A program made the translations under genes and the position numbers. The notes beneath the pieces were generated by a model. It searched no databases. It had not been told where the DNA came from and was given only the letters and a program-made list of their open reading frames with translations. Below are positions 45,324-54,654 of a DNA stretch of 64,000 nt, piece after piece; position 1 is the stretch's first letter, and each line of letters begins with the position of its first letter. The DNA is from Achromobacter sp. UMC46 (GTDB lineage Bacteria > Pseudomonadota > Gammaproteobacteria > Burkholderiales > Burkholderiaceae_B): the NCBI RefSeq assembly GCF_014170335.1, contig NZ_LZZS01000005.1, positions 434,001 to 498,000 on the forward strand, read 5' to 3'.

Positions 45324-46099
45324 GCGTGCCCGTCTGTCTGATAACCGGCGCCGCCAGCGGCATCGGCGCCGCCACGGCCCTGCGTTTCGCGCGTGAAGGC
45401 TGGGCCGTGGCCATCAACAATTTCGACCACGGCACCCGCGCAGCGGCCGAGGCGGTGGCCGCGCAGTGCGTCGACGCGGGCGCCCAGACCCTGGTCGTGG
45501 ATGCCGACGTGGGCGACGACGCCGCCTGCCGCAGCATGGTCGATGCCGTCGCGGCACGATGGGGACGTCTGGACGCGGTCGTGAACAGCGCGGGCACGAC
45601 AAGCGTGATTCCGCACGGGAACCTCGAAGCGATCGACGCCAACGAGTTCGAGCGCGTCTACCGCGTGAACCTCATTGGCATGTTCCAGATGACGCGCGCC
45701 GCGGCTCCCTTGTTGCGCGAGCGCCCGGCAGGCGCAGCGTCGGGCTGCGTCATCAATATCTCTTCGCTCGCATCTCTCAATGGCACGGGATCGTCCATCG
45801 CCTATGCGGCCTCGAAGGGCGCGGTCAATTCGCTGACGCTGTCGCTCGCGCGCAGTCTCGCCCCGCACGTCCGCGTGAATGCCATTGCCCCGGGCATGGT
45901 CGACGACGGCCTGCTGCGGCGCGTGCTCGGCGACGAGGCCTACGCGCGCGTGGTCGACGGCATGCGCGAGAACGCGCCGCTCAAGCGGGTGTCGCAGCCG
46001 TCGGAAGTCGCGGAACTGGCCTGGTTCATCGCCGCCCGTGCGCCGGCGATGACCGGTCAGGTGCTGGCCATCGAAAACGGCTTGCTGCTCAACACTTGA
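45320..46099 (+). CDS. Short-chain dehydrogenase/reductase
   Basis: 259 aa from [20 protein letters not shown] (45320), the ATGA overlap with the transporter; the longer frame lies inside that gene. Cofactor motif [14 protein letters not shown], catalytic S ([11 protein letters not shown]), YAASK with Y and K, then PGMVDD. Oxidises an alcohol group on the substrate or reduces a ketone with NAD(P). Likely works on the acid imported by the MFS protein. Confidence 0.92.
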   Translation: MSVPVCLITGAASGIGAATALRFAREGWAVAINNFDHGTRAAAEAVAAQCVDAGAQTLVVDADVGDDAACRSMVDAVAARWGRLDAVVNSAGTTSVIPHGNLEAIDANEFERVYRVNLIGMFQMTRAAAPLLRERPAGAASGCVINISSLASLNGTGSSIAYAASKGAVNSLTLSLARSLAPHVRVNAIAPGMVDDGLLRRVLGDEAYARVVDGMRENAPLKRVSQPSEVAELAWFIAARAPAMTGQVLAIENGLLLNT

Positions 46100-46125
46100 G
46101 TCGCCCCATACAAGGAACTCTATCC

Positions 46126-47868
46126 ATGAAAGATCTGCACAAACACCGCTCCCGCACCGTCACCGAGGGCGTGACGCGCGCGCCGCACCGTGCGTTCCTG
46201 CGTGCCACGGGCCTGGACGACGAGGCCATCGACAAGCCGTTCGTCGCCATCGTCGACACCTTCGGCGAGAACACGCCCTGTTCCATGTCGCTGAACCAGA
46301 TCTCGGACAACGTGCGTCTCGGCATCGCAGCGGGCGGCGGCGTGCCGATACGCGGCTCGGCGATCTCGGTCTCCGACGGCACGTCGATGAATCACTCGGG
46401 CATGCGGTTCTCGCTGGTGTCGCGCGAGACCATCGCCGACAGCGTCGAGTTGTTCGTGCGCGCCCACTGCTACGACGCGCTGGTCGGCGTGGCCGGTTGC
46501 GACAAGACCCTGCCCGGCATCCTGATGGGCATGGTGCGCGTGAACGTCCCCGGCGTGTTCCTGTTCGGCGGCGCGATGCTGCCGGGCGTGGCCCCGGACG
46601 GCTCGCAGGCCACGATCCTGACGGCCATCGAGGCCGTGGGCGCGGCGCAGCGCGGCGATATGTCGGCCGAAACATTGCGCGGCATAGAAAAGCGTTGCAC
46701 GCCGACCGCCGGCTCCTGCCCGGGGCAATTCACGGCCAACACCATGGCGATGGTCGCTGAAGTGTTGGGACTGGCCCCTCTGGGCTCGGCGATGGTGCCG
46801 GCCGTCTACAGCGAACGCATCGCGATTGCCCGCCGCGCCGGTGAAAACGTCATGCGCGCGCTGCGCAACGGCGGACCGCTGCCGCGCGACCTGGTAACCC
46901 GTAAGAGCCTGGAAAACGCCTGCGCGGCCGTCGCCGCCACCGGGGGGTCGACCAATGCCATGCTGCACATCCCGGCCATCGCCCACGAGGCAGGCATCCC
47001 CTTCACGCTCGATGACGTCTCGGAAGTCCTGGCGCGCACGCCGCTCATCGGCGACATGCAGCCGGGCGGGCGCTATCTGGCCGTGGACCTGCATCATGTC
47101 GGCGGCGTGCCGGCGGTGCTCAACGCCCTGCTCGCGGGCGGGCATATACACGGCGACACGCTCACGCAAAGCGGCGAAGCGCTGGAAACGGCGCTGCGCG
47201 CCTTCCCCGGCCCGGACGGCCGCGTGGTCAAGCCGCATGACGAACCGCTCTCGCCCAACGCGGGGCTGGTGGTCCTGCGTGGCAATCTGGCCCCGGACGG
47301 CGCCGCGCTGAAGACCGCCGGCCTCAAGCAGCTGGTGTTCTCGGGCACGGCTCGGGTGTTCGAGACGGAAGAGGACTGCATGGCGGTGGTCGCGGCCGGC
47401 ACCTATCGGGAAGGCGACGTGCTCGTGATACGCAACGAAGGGCCCAAGGGCGGCCCGGGCATGCGTGAAATGCTGAGCGTAACCGCCGCGATCTACGGGC
47501 AAGGCATGGGTGAAAAGGTCGCGTTGCTGACCGATGGCCGGTTCTCGGGCGCCACGCGCGGCATGTGCATCGGCTATGTGGGCCCCGAAGCGGCGGCGGG
47601 CGGCCCGATACGCCTGCTGCGCGACGGCGACCGCATCCACATCGATGCGGTCAAGGGAAGCCTGGACGTCGAACTCTCCGACGAGGAACTTGCGGAGCGG
47701 GCGAAGGTCAGCCAGCCATTCGTGCGCGGCAGGCTGGGCGGCGTGCTTGAGAAGTATGAAGCGCTGGTGCGTCCAGCCAAGCTGGGCGCAGTGACCCACT
47801 CCGGGGCTGTGACGTGGCCTTATGAAGCTTCCCTTGGGGAAACCTCAGCCCAAGGGGGTCAAAAATGA
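46126..47868 (+). CDS. IlvD/Edd-family dehydratase (probable sugar-acid dehydratase)
   Basis: 580 aa from [20 protein letters not shown] (46126, AAGGAA upstream); the longer frame lies within the SDR gene. Fe-S cysteines are in [19 protein letters not shown] and [40 protein letters not shown] and [20 protein letters not shown] are family blocks. Removes water from dihydroxy acids to give 2-keto acids. Next to a transporter, an SDR and a hydroxyisobutyrate-type dehydrogenase, a sugar-acid substrate (aldonate or similar) is more likely than valine/isoleucine synthesis, so I give no ilvD symbol. Confidence 0.92.
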   Translation: MKDLHKHRSRTVTEGVTRAPHRAFLRATGLDDEAIDKPFVAIVDTFGENTPCSMSLNQISDNVRLGIAAGGGVPIRGSAISVSDGTSMNHSGMRFSLVSRETIADSVELFVRAHCYDALVGVAGCDKTLPGILMGMVRVNVPGVFLFGGAMLPGVAPDGSQATILTAIEAVGAAQRGDMSAETLRGIEKRCTPTAGSCPGQFTANTMAMVAEVLGLAPLGSAMVPAVYSERIAIARRAGENVMRALRNGGPLPRDLVTRKSLENACAAVAATGGSTNAMLHIPAIAHEAGIPFTLDDVSEVLARTPLIGDMQPGGRYLAVDLHHVGGVPAVLNALLAGGHIHGDTLTQSGEALETALRAFPGPDGRVVKPHDEPLSPNAGLVVLRGNLAPDGAALKTAGLKQLVFSGTARVFETEEDCMAVVAAGTYREGDVLVIRNEGPKGGPGMREMLSVTAAIYGQGMGEKVALLTDGRFSGATRGMCIGYVGPEAAAGGPIRLLRDGDRIHIDAVKGSLDVELSDEELAERAKVSQPFVRGRLGGVLEKYEALVRPAKLGAVTHSGAVTWPYEASLGETSAQGGQK

Positions 47869-48758
47869 CGAAGACGCCGCGCATCGGCTTTTGCGGCATC
47901 GGCCGCATGGGTGACCCCATGACCCGGCGGCTGCTGGCCGCGGGACACGAGGTCGCCGCCTGGAACCGCTCCAGCGCGAAGCTCGGCTCGCTTGCCACTG
48001 CTGGGGCCGTGGCAAAGGCCACGCCTCAGGCGCTAGGCGAGAGCGTGGACATCGCCATGCTTTGCCTGGGCGACGGCAAAGCCGTGGAGGACGTGGTGTT
48101 CGGCGAGCACGGGCTGGCGCAAGCCGCCACACCGCCCGCATGCCTCATCGACCACTCGACCTTGTCGCCCGCGCTCACGCGCGCCCTGGCCCGGCGCTGG
48201 ACGGCGGCAACCGGCGGCGTGTGGATCGATGCGCCTGTCTCGGGCGGCACGGACGGCGCGGCGAACGGAAAGCTGGCCATCATGGCGGGCGGACCAGCGA
48301 ACGCGATCGAAGCCGTGACGCCCTTGCTGCGCGCATACGCCTCGCGCGTCACGCGCATGGGCGAGGTCGGCGCGGGCCAGACCACCAAGCTCGCCAATCA
48401 AGCCATCGTTGCGACCACGCTCGCCGGCCTGGCCGAAGCCTTCGTGCTGGCCAAGCGCAGCGGCATCGACACCGCAGCCCTGCCGTCGGCCCTGCAAGGC
48501 GGCTGGGCCGACTCCGTGCTGCTGCAAACTTTGTGGCCGCGCATGGTGACCCCGCCCGAGCATGCCACCGGCACGGTGCGCGTATTACTCAAGGATCTTG
48601 ACGCGATTGCCGAACTGGCCGAAGCGAGCGCCACCGTCCAACGCGTGCTGCCGGAAGTGCGCCGCCTGCTGCAGGATGCCGTGCGGCGCGGCATGGGGGA
48701 CTGGGATCTATCCCAGGTCTTCCGGATCGGCGAGGCGGAGAGTCAGGCCAGCGCGTAA
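47865..48758 (+). CDS. 3-hydroxyisobutyrate dehydrogenase/tartronate semialdehyde reductase-like protein
   Basis: 297 aa, ATGA overlap with the dehydratase. Rossmann motif [40 protein letters not shown] substrate-binding signature; catalytic Lys in [12 protein letters not shown]. Beta-hydroxyacid dehydrogenase family, NAD(P)-dependent, reducing a semialdehyde or oxidising a 3-hydroxy acid. Last gene of the MFS-SDR-dehydratase operon. Confidence 0.92.
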   Translation: MTKTPRIGFCGIGRMGDPMTRRLLAAGHEVAAWNRSSAKLGSLATAGAVAKATPQALGESVDIAMLCLGDGKAVEDVVFGEHGLAQAATPPACLIDHSTLSPALTRALARRWTAATGGVWIDAPVSGGTDGAANGKLAIMAGGPANAIEAVTPLLRAYASRVTRMGEVGAGQTTKLANQAIVATTLAGLAEAFVLAKRSGIDTAALPSALQGGWADSVLLQTLWPRMVTPPEHATGTVRVLLKDLDAIAELAEASATVQRVLPEVRRLLQDAVRRGMGDWDLSQVFRIGEAESQASA

Positions 48759-48924
48759 CGGACGGCGTGTAGTGGTCAAGTTTTAGTGGACACCGTGATA
48801 GGTGGTTTTGGCGCTCGCAGCGTTTTTTGCGCTCCTGGCGTTCACTGCGAAATTGCAGTCTGACAGCGAATTTCCATCCACCCCCTACACCAAGCGCAGG
48901 CTGACGCATTGAACCGTTCAATGC
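48759..48924. other. Intergenic stretch with IS-end-like sequence and REP-like copy 7
   Basis: TTTTAGTGGACACC near 48783 resembles an IS terminus and partly recurs near 33600 (reverse orientation). CTGCGAAATTGCAG precedes AGTCTGACAGC (48857-48867), a one-mismatch copy of the dispersed motif. Confidence 0.5.
48857..48867 (-). repeat. Dispersed REP-like motif, copy 7 (one mismatch)
   Basis: AGTCTGACAGC, preceded by GAAATTGC as in other copies. Lies between the catabolic operon and a lipoprotein gene. Confidence 0.6.
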
Positions 48925-49488
48925 TCACTTGCGTTCGGTTTTATTTTCCAAAGCCGCTCGTTGCGCATCATCTATGGGCTGACACCAAGGGCCATCATTA
49001 TCGGCAAATGGTTGTCGAAATTGGCGCGACGTGATTTCCGTTGTCACGGCTTTCTTGGCCTCGTCCAAGACGCGCATCCCGCAGCTATCCCCGTCTTCAG
49101 ACTCCACTCCGACAAGCGTGTATTGCCCCTGCCTTGGGATAAGCGTCAATGCGCCGGTACACAACTTGAATCCCATCAGGCTTGGATTCATGAATTTGTA
49201 CAACACGGAGAACGTCTTGTCGCGCTCGGCAACGAATGTCACTTCAGAACCTGGCGCCATGATCCCCGCGTACTTTCCGTCGGAAAACACGCCATAGCGA
49301 ACGCCGTAGCAAGCTTCCCCATCGACGAACGCCAAGGGCCACAACTGCTTTTTTCCCGCATTCACAAGTGTGATGGTGGATGTGGTCTCGGGCGTTCCGG
49401 TATAAGTCGCCCAAGGCTTGGCCGAGGTACAACCCGCCAAGATAACCAGAGCAAAAATTGGGGCGATCTTCACGCTTAATCTTTTCAT
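48925..49488 (-). CDS. Predicted lipoprotein
   Basis: 187 aa from MKRLSVKIAPIFALVILAGC (49488), a signal peptide with lipobox LAGC; the longer frame only adds a poor leader. Mature part has PETTSTITLVNAGKKQLWPL, GEACYGVRYGVFSDG and two further cysteines in FKLCTGAL and GDSCGMRV. Probably outer-membrane or periplasmic. No family recognised. Confidence 0.75.
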   Translation of the reverse strand: MKRLSVKIAPIFALVILAGCTSAKPWATYTGTPETTSTITLVNAGKKQLWPLAFVDGEACYGVRYGVFSDGKYAGIMAPGSEVTFVAERDKTFSVLYKFMNPSLMGFKLCTGALTLIPRQGQYTLVGVESEDGDSCGMRVLDEAKKAVTTEITSRQFRQPFADNDGPWCQPIDDAQRAALENKTERK

Positions 49489-49565
49489 TATTTTTAACTC
49501 GACGTTGCTAAAACCAATACAGAGGCTCGCGATCTTGCATAGCATCGCGATTTCCAGACCTCGCG

Positions 49566-50954
49566 CTACTTGCGCGTCAGCTTGAAGGTGAAGGGAACCT
49601 GCACCCTGGTTACGATGTCCGGCAAAGCGCCCTCCACTCTTGCCAACCGGCCCGCGGCCAGTGCGGCGTCATCCAGGTATGAGCTACCCGACGGGTTGCC
49701 CACGCTTGCAACCACCAGCCCGCTTGGGAAAATCTGCAAACTGATCACCGTCGTCCCTTCCTGCTTCATCAGCTCTGCAAAGAATGGGTATACGGGAGGC
49801 GGAACGATCAAGCGGCGCTGAAAATTCCCGCCGCCCGGCGCGGTGGGGTCCTCAATACGGTAAACCTGCTCCCCTGACGGCCGGGTTGCTTCTGGCGTCA
49901 GCGTGAACGATTGCTCGTTCAGTGTGGACAAGGGTCGCGTGGGGGTATACCGCGACGCTGGCACATTCGCCTTCCCGTCAGACGGGGTTTTTCCCCGGTC
50001 AAGGTAGGCGCCGAGCAGCACGATGGCTACCAGCACGACCCACCACCATTTGCGCACCGCCGCGCGTATGGCCGCGAGCACCAGGGCGTAACGCGGCACG
50101 CGCATGGCGGCGTCCAGATAGGCCTCGCGGCGGCCAGGCGGCAACTGAAGCGACAGCCATAGCGGCACCTGGTTGTGCATACGATGAAGCGCAGCCAGGT
50201 TGCGCCGGGCCTTGCGCCAGGACGGCTTGGCCACACGCTGCATGCGGCGGATGACTCGCTCGTGTTCCTTGCGGTAGTCGCGATGATGCCCGCGCCAAAT
50301 GGCGCGCTCGTCTTCCACTTGCTGGACCAGTGGCACAACGGTGTTGCGGCCGGGCAATCTCGATTCGTGCTGGCCCCAGCCGTAGCGCGCGCTGGCCTCG
50401 CGAAAGAGCGGCATGCGGCCATCCGGTCGTTCCGTCAGTGCCTTCAATAGCGCCGACGACATTTCATATGCAGCATCCAAATGGAGAAGCGCCGGGTCCG
50501 CATCGATCTGGGTCCAGACAGAGGCTAACTGCTGATCGTCGGCCTGCATCAGCGCCTGCACCCATTGGCTGATGGCGCGAGCGCGCTGGCGGGCTAGACG
50601 CCGTCCGTTCTCGCCGCTGGCCTGGCGCACCTGCACGTTCATCTGCGGCTGCTGCGGACGGAAATCAGCCGCTGCTCGCGCGGGCGCCGGCGTATCGGCG
50701 GGCGGCTCGGGGGAGTCGGGAGTCTGGGCCGGTTCCAACGCCGTGACGGGCTCCGATGCAGGCGCCACGTCCACAACACTGGGCAGCGCATCTTGAGCGT
50801 GGCGGGCCCAGTCCAATGCGCGCTCATACGCGGCGCGCAGGCTTTCGAACGCCGCCTGTTGCGTCTGCTGATCGATCTGCTTGAGCGCGGCGGCGTAGGC
50901 GCGCCGGATCACCTTTGAATCGCGGGTAGGCGCAATGCCAAGAACATCGAACAT
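49566..50954 (-). CDS. Degenerate J-domain/TonB-C fusion protein, HscC partner (DjlB/DjlC-like)
   Basis: 462 aa. The N-terminus (about 1-50) has J-domain character (MFDVLGIAPTRDSKVIRRAY then FESLRAAYERAL), but the HPD motif is missing (reads KQIDQQTQ). A Pro/Ala linker follows, then a helical region (110-300), one membrane helix (WWWVVLVAIVLLGAYL, about 303-318) and a periplasmic TonB C-terminal-like domain (about 380-460: PPPVYPFFAELMKQEGTTVI). Eight bases after hscC on the same strand, like the hscC-djl pairing of enterobacteria. The TonB-C end would place the chaperone partner at the inner membrane facing the envelope; that is my inference. Confidence 0.75.
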   Translation of the reverse strand: MFDVLGIAPTRDSKVIRRAYAAALKQIDQQTQQAAFESLRAAYERALDWARHAQDALPSVVDVAPASEPVTALEPAQTPDSPEPPADTPAPARAAADFRPQQPQMNVQVRQASGENGRRLARQRARAISQWVQALMQADDQQLASVWTQIDADPALLHLDAAYEMSSALLKALTERPDGRMPLFREASARYGWGQHESRLPGRNTVVPLVQQVEDERAIWRGHHRDYRKEHERVIRRMQRVAKPSWRKARRNLAALHRMHNQVPLWLSLQLPPGRREAYLDAAMRVPRYALVLAAIRAAVRKWWWVVLVAIVLLGAYLDRGKTPSDGKANVPASRYTPTRPLSTLNEQSFTLTPEATRPSGEQVYRIEDPTAPGGGNFQRRLIVPPPVYPFFAELMKQEGTTVISLQIFPSGLVVASVGNPSGSSYLDDAALAAGRLARVEGALPDIVTRVQVPFTFKLTRK

Positions 50955-50962
50955 GGGCAGTC

Positions 50963-52684
50963 TCAGCTCAGGTCCAGTTGGGGCAGGAACGCCTTGGCGC
51001 GTTCAAAGTAGTTAATTGCTTCACGCAGCCGGGCGCGAGCCTGGGCGGTGACGCGCGCATCCTGCCTGGCCAGCGCCGTTTCGAATTCTCCGATCTCGGC
51101 GCCCATCGCGGCACGGTCACGGTCTCGCAGGAAGGTGTACACGCGCTCTGCCTCGGCCAGCAGCGTGCGGTTCTCAAGCAGGTCGCGCGGGTGGATCTTC
51201 AGTTCCGCCAAGGCCTCGAAGCATGCGGCGATCTGGTCGTCGCTTAACGATTCCTCGTTGCCTCGAATGATCAGGCGATGGGTCTCTTGCGTCAGTTGGC
51301 GCGTGGCCTCCACCTCAAGAATGCCGTTGACGTCATAGGTGAAGCGGACATCCACCGCGCCGTCTTCGCGCGAGCCGCCCTCCAATGGAATATGGAGATC
51401 ACCGAGTTTGATGTTGTCGCGCACCAGCCGGGCCTCTCCTTGATAGACCTGGATCACCAGTTTTGGCTGACGGTCATGGGTAGGGGAATACGTCGCCATG
51501 CGGCTGGCCGGGATGACGGTATTGCGTTCAATGATGGGCGAAAAATATCCTTCTGCAAGCTCGCCGCCAGGCAGCGCCCGCACGATCTCCACGCCCAGCG
51601 AATAGGGGCAGACATCCGTCATCACGACTTCGCGCAAGTCTTCGTCGCGGGCTTTCAACCCCGCCATCACGGCCGCCCCCAGCGCAACGACCTCGTCCGG
51701 GTTGTGCGCCACCGATGGGAAACGGCCGAACATGCGCGTGACCAGCGTGCGGATCATGGGCGCGCGCGTGGCGCCGCCGGCCAATACCACTTCGTCGATG
51801 TCGTGTGCCCGCACGCCGGCATCGCGCAAGGTGCGCTCCAGCGGAATGCGCAAGCGCGCCAGCAAGGGTTCCATCAGTTGTTGAAGATGGCTGTCGGACA
51901 GTTCCTGCGCATAAAGTTTGCCGCGCCATTCCACGGCAAGTTCCGCCGTTGGCGCATCGCTCAAGCGACGCTTGACGGCCTCGGCACGCGCGGTCAGGTG
52001 CTCCATGAACTGGGCGTCGTCTCGCGCCTTGCTCGGAATGCCGGACGCGTCCAAGAACCAGCGCGCAATCTCTTGCGTGAAGTCCTCGCCGCCCAGGAAG
52101 TTGTCGCCTGCGGTGGAACGCACCTCCATGACGCCCTCGAACATGTCCAGCAACGACACATCAAAGGTGCCGCCGCCTAAGTCGAACACCAGGAACTGGG
52201 ATTCGCTGTTGCGCTGGTGCAGGCCATAGGCCAGCGCCGCCGCTGTCGGTTCGTTGATCAAGCGTTCAACATGAAGACCGGCAAGTTGCGCGGCGGTCCG
52301 GGTGGCTTTGCGTTGGCCGTCTGAAAAATAGGCGGGCACCGAAATCACTGCCTCGGTGACCGGTTCGCCCAGCAGCGCTTCGGCATCTTCCTTCAGCGCA
52401 CGCAGGATCAACGACGACAATTCTTCGGGCCGAAAGCGCTGCTTGCCCAGCCTGAATTCCTTGTTGCTGCCCATATAACGCTTGAACAAGGAGGCCGACC
52501 TGCCGGGATGCGTCTGTAGCCGTTGGCGAGCGGCCTCGCCTACCAGCACTGTCCCGTCCTCGTCCAGGCTGACGCACGACGGGGTAAGACTGCTGCCAAG
52601 CGAATTGGGAATAAGCCTTGGTGCGCCGTCGTTCCAATAGGCAATAAGGCTGTTGGTTGTGCCGAGGTCGATACCGACGATCAT
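50963..52684 (-). CDS. hscC: Hsp70-family chaperone HscC
   Basis: 573 aa, shorter than Dna[15 protein letters not shown] start ([20 protein letters not shown]), phosphate 2 motif [14 protein letters not shown], adenosine motif [13 protein letters not shown]. HscC-specific blocks: [50 protein letters not shown]. The substrate domain is truncated relative to DnaK. No GrpE nearby, as for HscC in E. coli. Cytosolic, ATP-driven; clients unknown. Works with the J-like protein downstream. Confidence 0.93.
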   Translation of the reverse strand: MIVGIDLGTTNSLIAYWNDGAPRLIPNSLGSSLTPSCVSLDEDGTVLVGEAARQRLQTHPGRSASLFKRYMGSNKEFRLGKQRFRPEELSSLILRALKEDAEALLGEPVTEAVISVPAYFSDGQRKATRTAAQLAGLHVERLINEPTAAALAYGLHQRNSESQFLVFDLGGGTFDVSLLDMFEGVMEVRSTAGDNFLGGEDFTQEIARWFLDASGIPSKARDDAQFMEHLTARAEAVKRRLSDAPTAELAVEWRGKLYAQELSDSHLQQLMEPLLARLRIPLERTLRDAGVRAHDIDEVVLAGGATRAPMIRTLVTRMFGRFPSVAHNPDEVVALGAAVMAGLKARDEDLREVVMTDVCPYSLGVEIVRALPGGELAEGYFSPIIERNTVIPASRMATYSPTHDRQPKLVIQVYQGEARLVRDNIKLGDLHIPLEGGSREDGAVDVRFTYDVNGILEVEATRQLTQETHRLIIRGNEESLSDDQIAACFEALAELKIHPRDLLENRTLLAEAERVYTFLRDRDRAAMGAEIGEFETALARQDARVTAQARARLREAINYFERAKAFLPQLDLS

Positions 52685-52774
52685 TTTTATACGTTTCTTA
52701 AAATCTGGAATCTTTCCGTCACGCGGGAATATACCCGGCTTGATTCAGGGTGCCAAGCCGATGAAATGACGCCA

Positions 52775-52813
52775 GATTTGTTACTCCCCCAAGCGTGCCC
52801 CGGTGCAAAACTG
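52775..52813 (+). promoter_or_regulatory. Conserved promoter-like block upstream of the DUF899 pseudogene
   Basis: ATTTGTTACTCCC and GGTGCAAAACTG, about 15 bp apart, also occur with similar spacing before the intact DUF899 gene. Shared spacing in otherwise diverged DNA suggests a retained promoter or operator. Confidence 0.5.
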
Positions 52814-52845
52814 AATTCACCACCCCATCCTGGAGGTTCAACGCC

Positions 52846-53453
52846 ATGACCACGCCCACGCACCCCGCCAATCAATCCAGCCCCAACGCCATGTGCACGC
52901 CCCTCGTCGTTTCCCACGACGAATAGGAATCCGCTCGCCAGCAACTGCTACTGAAAGAGAAAGCCCACACCCGCGCCCGCGACGCCTTGGCCGCCGAGCG
53001 CCGCCGCATGCCGTGGACGGGCGTGGACAAGGACTACGTCTTTGAAGGTCCGAATGGGCGGCTTACGCTGCGCGACCTTTTCGACAAGCGCCGCCAGTTG
53101 ATCGTCTATCGCGACTTTTTCGAACCGGGCGTTTACGGCTGGCCGGAGCACGCGTGCCGGGGGTGTTCCATGGTGGCCGACCAGGTCGCGCATCTGGCCT
53201 ACTTGAACGCCCGCGACACCCGCTGGTATTTGCCTCGCGCGCGTCGCAAACCGACATCACCCGCATGAAAGCGTGCATGGATTGGAAGATGCCGTGGTTT
53301 ACGCTCACCGAGAGTTTCGATGCGGACTTTGGCGTGGACGAATGGCACGGAACGAACGTGTTCTTTCGCGATGGAGACCGCGTATTCCGTACGTACTTTC
53401 TGAATAATCGTGGGGATGAGCAGATGGGCGGAAAGCGCTTTGCGAAAACCTGA
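52846..53453 (+). pseudogene. Broken DUF899 (thioredoxin-like) paralogue
   Basis: Clearly homologous to the intact gene at 55589. Codon 27 is TAG where the intact copy has TGG (DEW), a one-base deletion near 53220-53250 shifts the frame (NARDT then reads on in the next frame as FASRASQTD), and the match ends after RGDEQMGG. Instead of the last about 60 residues there is KRFAKT and a stop, followed by REP-like motif copy 8. Three independent lesions mean it is not functional. Confidence 0.9.
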
Positions 53454-53472
53454 CTGCCTTGTGCCGAAATGC

Positions 53473-53483
53473 AGTCTGGCACC
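53473..53483 (-). repeat. Dispersed REP-like motif, copy 8 (one mismatch)
   Basis: AGTCTGGCACC with the usual GAAATGC leader, 20 bp past the end of the DUF899 pseudogene, where its homology to the intact copy has already stopped. Confidence 0.6.
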
Positions 53484-53505
53484 CTATTCAGGCCCTGCCC
53501 GGACA

Positions 53506-53715
53506 TCAATTGCTTCGACGCAACTGGTCCGTCGACTGCTTGTTCAAGCGCTTCGCTTCCGCTTCCGCGTAGTCTTCCTCGCCTTGCTCGTACTGCCCCT
53601 CATACATGCAGCTGCTGCGGACCAATCCGCACTCGCCGACGATTGAGGAACACCCCGAACTCAGCGCAGCAAGAAACAGCACCACTCCGTAACGGCCCAA
53701 CGTTTGCATCGACAT
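53506..53715 (-). CDS. Small predicted lipoprotein
   Basis: 69 aa. Signal peptide MSMQTLGRYGVVLFLAALSS with lipobox SSGC, then a short polar mature part with two more cysteines (GECGLVRSSC) and a charged tail (EAKRLNKQSTDQ). AAGGAG precedes the start; the second ATG (53709) fits the spacing better. No family recognised. Confidence 0.7.
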   Translation of the reverse strand: MSMQTLGRYGVVLFLAALSSGCSSIVGECGLVRSSCMYEGQYEQGEEDYAEAEAKRLNKQSTDQLRRSN

Positions 53716-53785
53716 ATCGCTCCTTGATGATCGGGTAGTGTACGGGTGAGGATGCAGCCTGCGGCCGCGCGACTCGGTAAAAAAT

Positions 53786-53796
53786 GGTGTCAGACT
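53786..53796 (+). repeat. Dispersed REP-like motif, copy 9
   Basis: Exact GGTGTCAGACT preceded by AAAAAAT, in the gap before the gene at 53860. Confidence 0.7.
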
Positions 53797-53859
53797 GAGG
53801 GTCGGGGTTAGCGGAACCGTGATCTGGCATCATCGTTCCTTTCGACAGATAGATTTTCC

Positions 53860-54570
53860 ATGGCCAAGCTTTTAAGCCTTCTCGACAGCATCGAAGCCAT
53901 CGCTGCCTGTCACGACGATAGGGATGTATGGGACCGCTATTCATGGGTCTACACGACCGATGGCGTTCCGCTCGTTGACGCGCAGATCTATTTGTCTTCC
54001 AGCGAAGACGAGACGGAACTCGTGCTCAATGAAGAAGGCGAGGAACATCCCGCATTTGCCGTCGAGCATGGGCTAATCAATTACCTCGAGGCCGCCACCT
54101 TCGCAGACGTGCTGAGCGTGCAGAAGCGGCAACAGCCGCCTTCACAGCTTGAAGATTATGCGGTTGCGCTTGAGCACTATGCTGAGCAGGATGCATTTTT
54201 GGACCGCGGGGAGTTTTATAGCGGTGGTGACGAACCGAAGTCATTGCCTGGACTTTCCCGTGATCTTTACGCCGAGTACGATCTACAACTGATGACGAGC
54301 CCTGCGGACCGCATCGCTGCTGCGGCTCGTGCGACGGCTGAACTGCTCCAGATTGGCGTCGGCGACGCACTCGCCCGTTGCCGGCGGCTGCCATTGGTGC
54401 TTGGGGAACGCATCGATGCACGGGAGCGGGATCGCATCGAAGCGCGATTCGCCAGCATTTCCTTGCCGTTGCAGAGAACGACGCACGTATCGTTTGTTTG
54501 GCAAATGGGCCGCCAGGTCCCCGCTATTCAACTGGAGCAGGTTCCAGCCGAATGCAGAATTGCAGTCTGA
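53860..54570 (+). CDS. Hypothetical acidic protein, possibly of an immunity-type family
   Basis: 236 aa, cytosolic, acidic. The N-terminal half (VWDRYSWVYTTDGVPLVDAQ then IYLSSSEDETELVL) resembles short immunity-type domains seen beside polymorphic toxins, and the C-terminal half has LLQIGVGDALARCRRLPLVL then DRIEARFASISLPLQ, similar to the ribosomal L7/L12 C-terminal-like fold found in such proteins. No toxin is near. The last codons (AECRIAV) lie in the first unit of a 40-bp tandem duplication. Confidence 0.6.
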   Translation: MAKLLSLLDSIEAIAACHDDRDVWDRYSWVYTTDGVPLVDAQIYLSSSEDETELVLNEEGEEHPAFAVEHGLINYLEAATFADVLSVQKRQQPPSQLEDYAVALEHYAEQDAFLDRGEFYSGGDEPKSLPGLSRDLYAEYDLQLMTSPADRIAAAARATAELLQIGVGDALARCRRLPLVLGERIDARERDRIEARFASISLPLQRTTHVSFVWQMGRQVPAIQLEQVPAECRIAV

Positions 54571-54624
54571 CACCATATTTATTTCAGCCGAATGCAGAAT
54601 TGCAGTCTGACACCATATTTATTA
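54545..54624 (+). repeat. 40-bp tandem duplication containing REP-like copies 10 and 11
   Basis: CAGCCGAATGCAGAATTGCA then GTCTGACACCATATTTATT occurs twice with a 40-bp period. AGTCTGACACC lies at 54564-54574 and 54604-54614. The first unit encodes the end (AECRIAV stop) of the upstream gene. The second unit repeats the same codons beyond the stop. Confidence 0.9.
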
Positions 54625-54654
54625 TCCACGGTTTCATCTTCTCTCACTCCGTCC

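Noticed and set aside
45466..47868. 800-codon plus-strand frame
   Set aside because: The first 220 codons lie inside the SDR gene in another frame and are Arg-rich. The real dehydratase starts at 46126 with a ribosome site and the family N-terminus.
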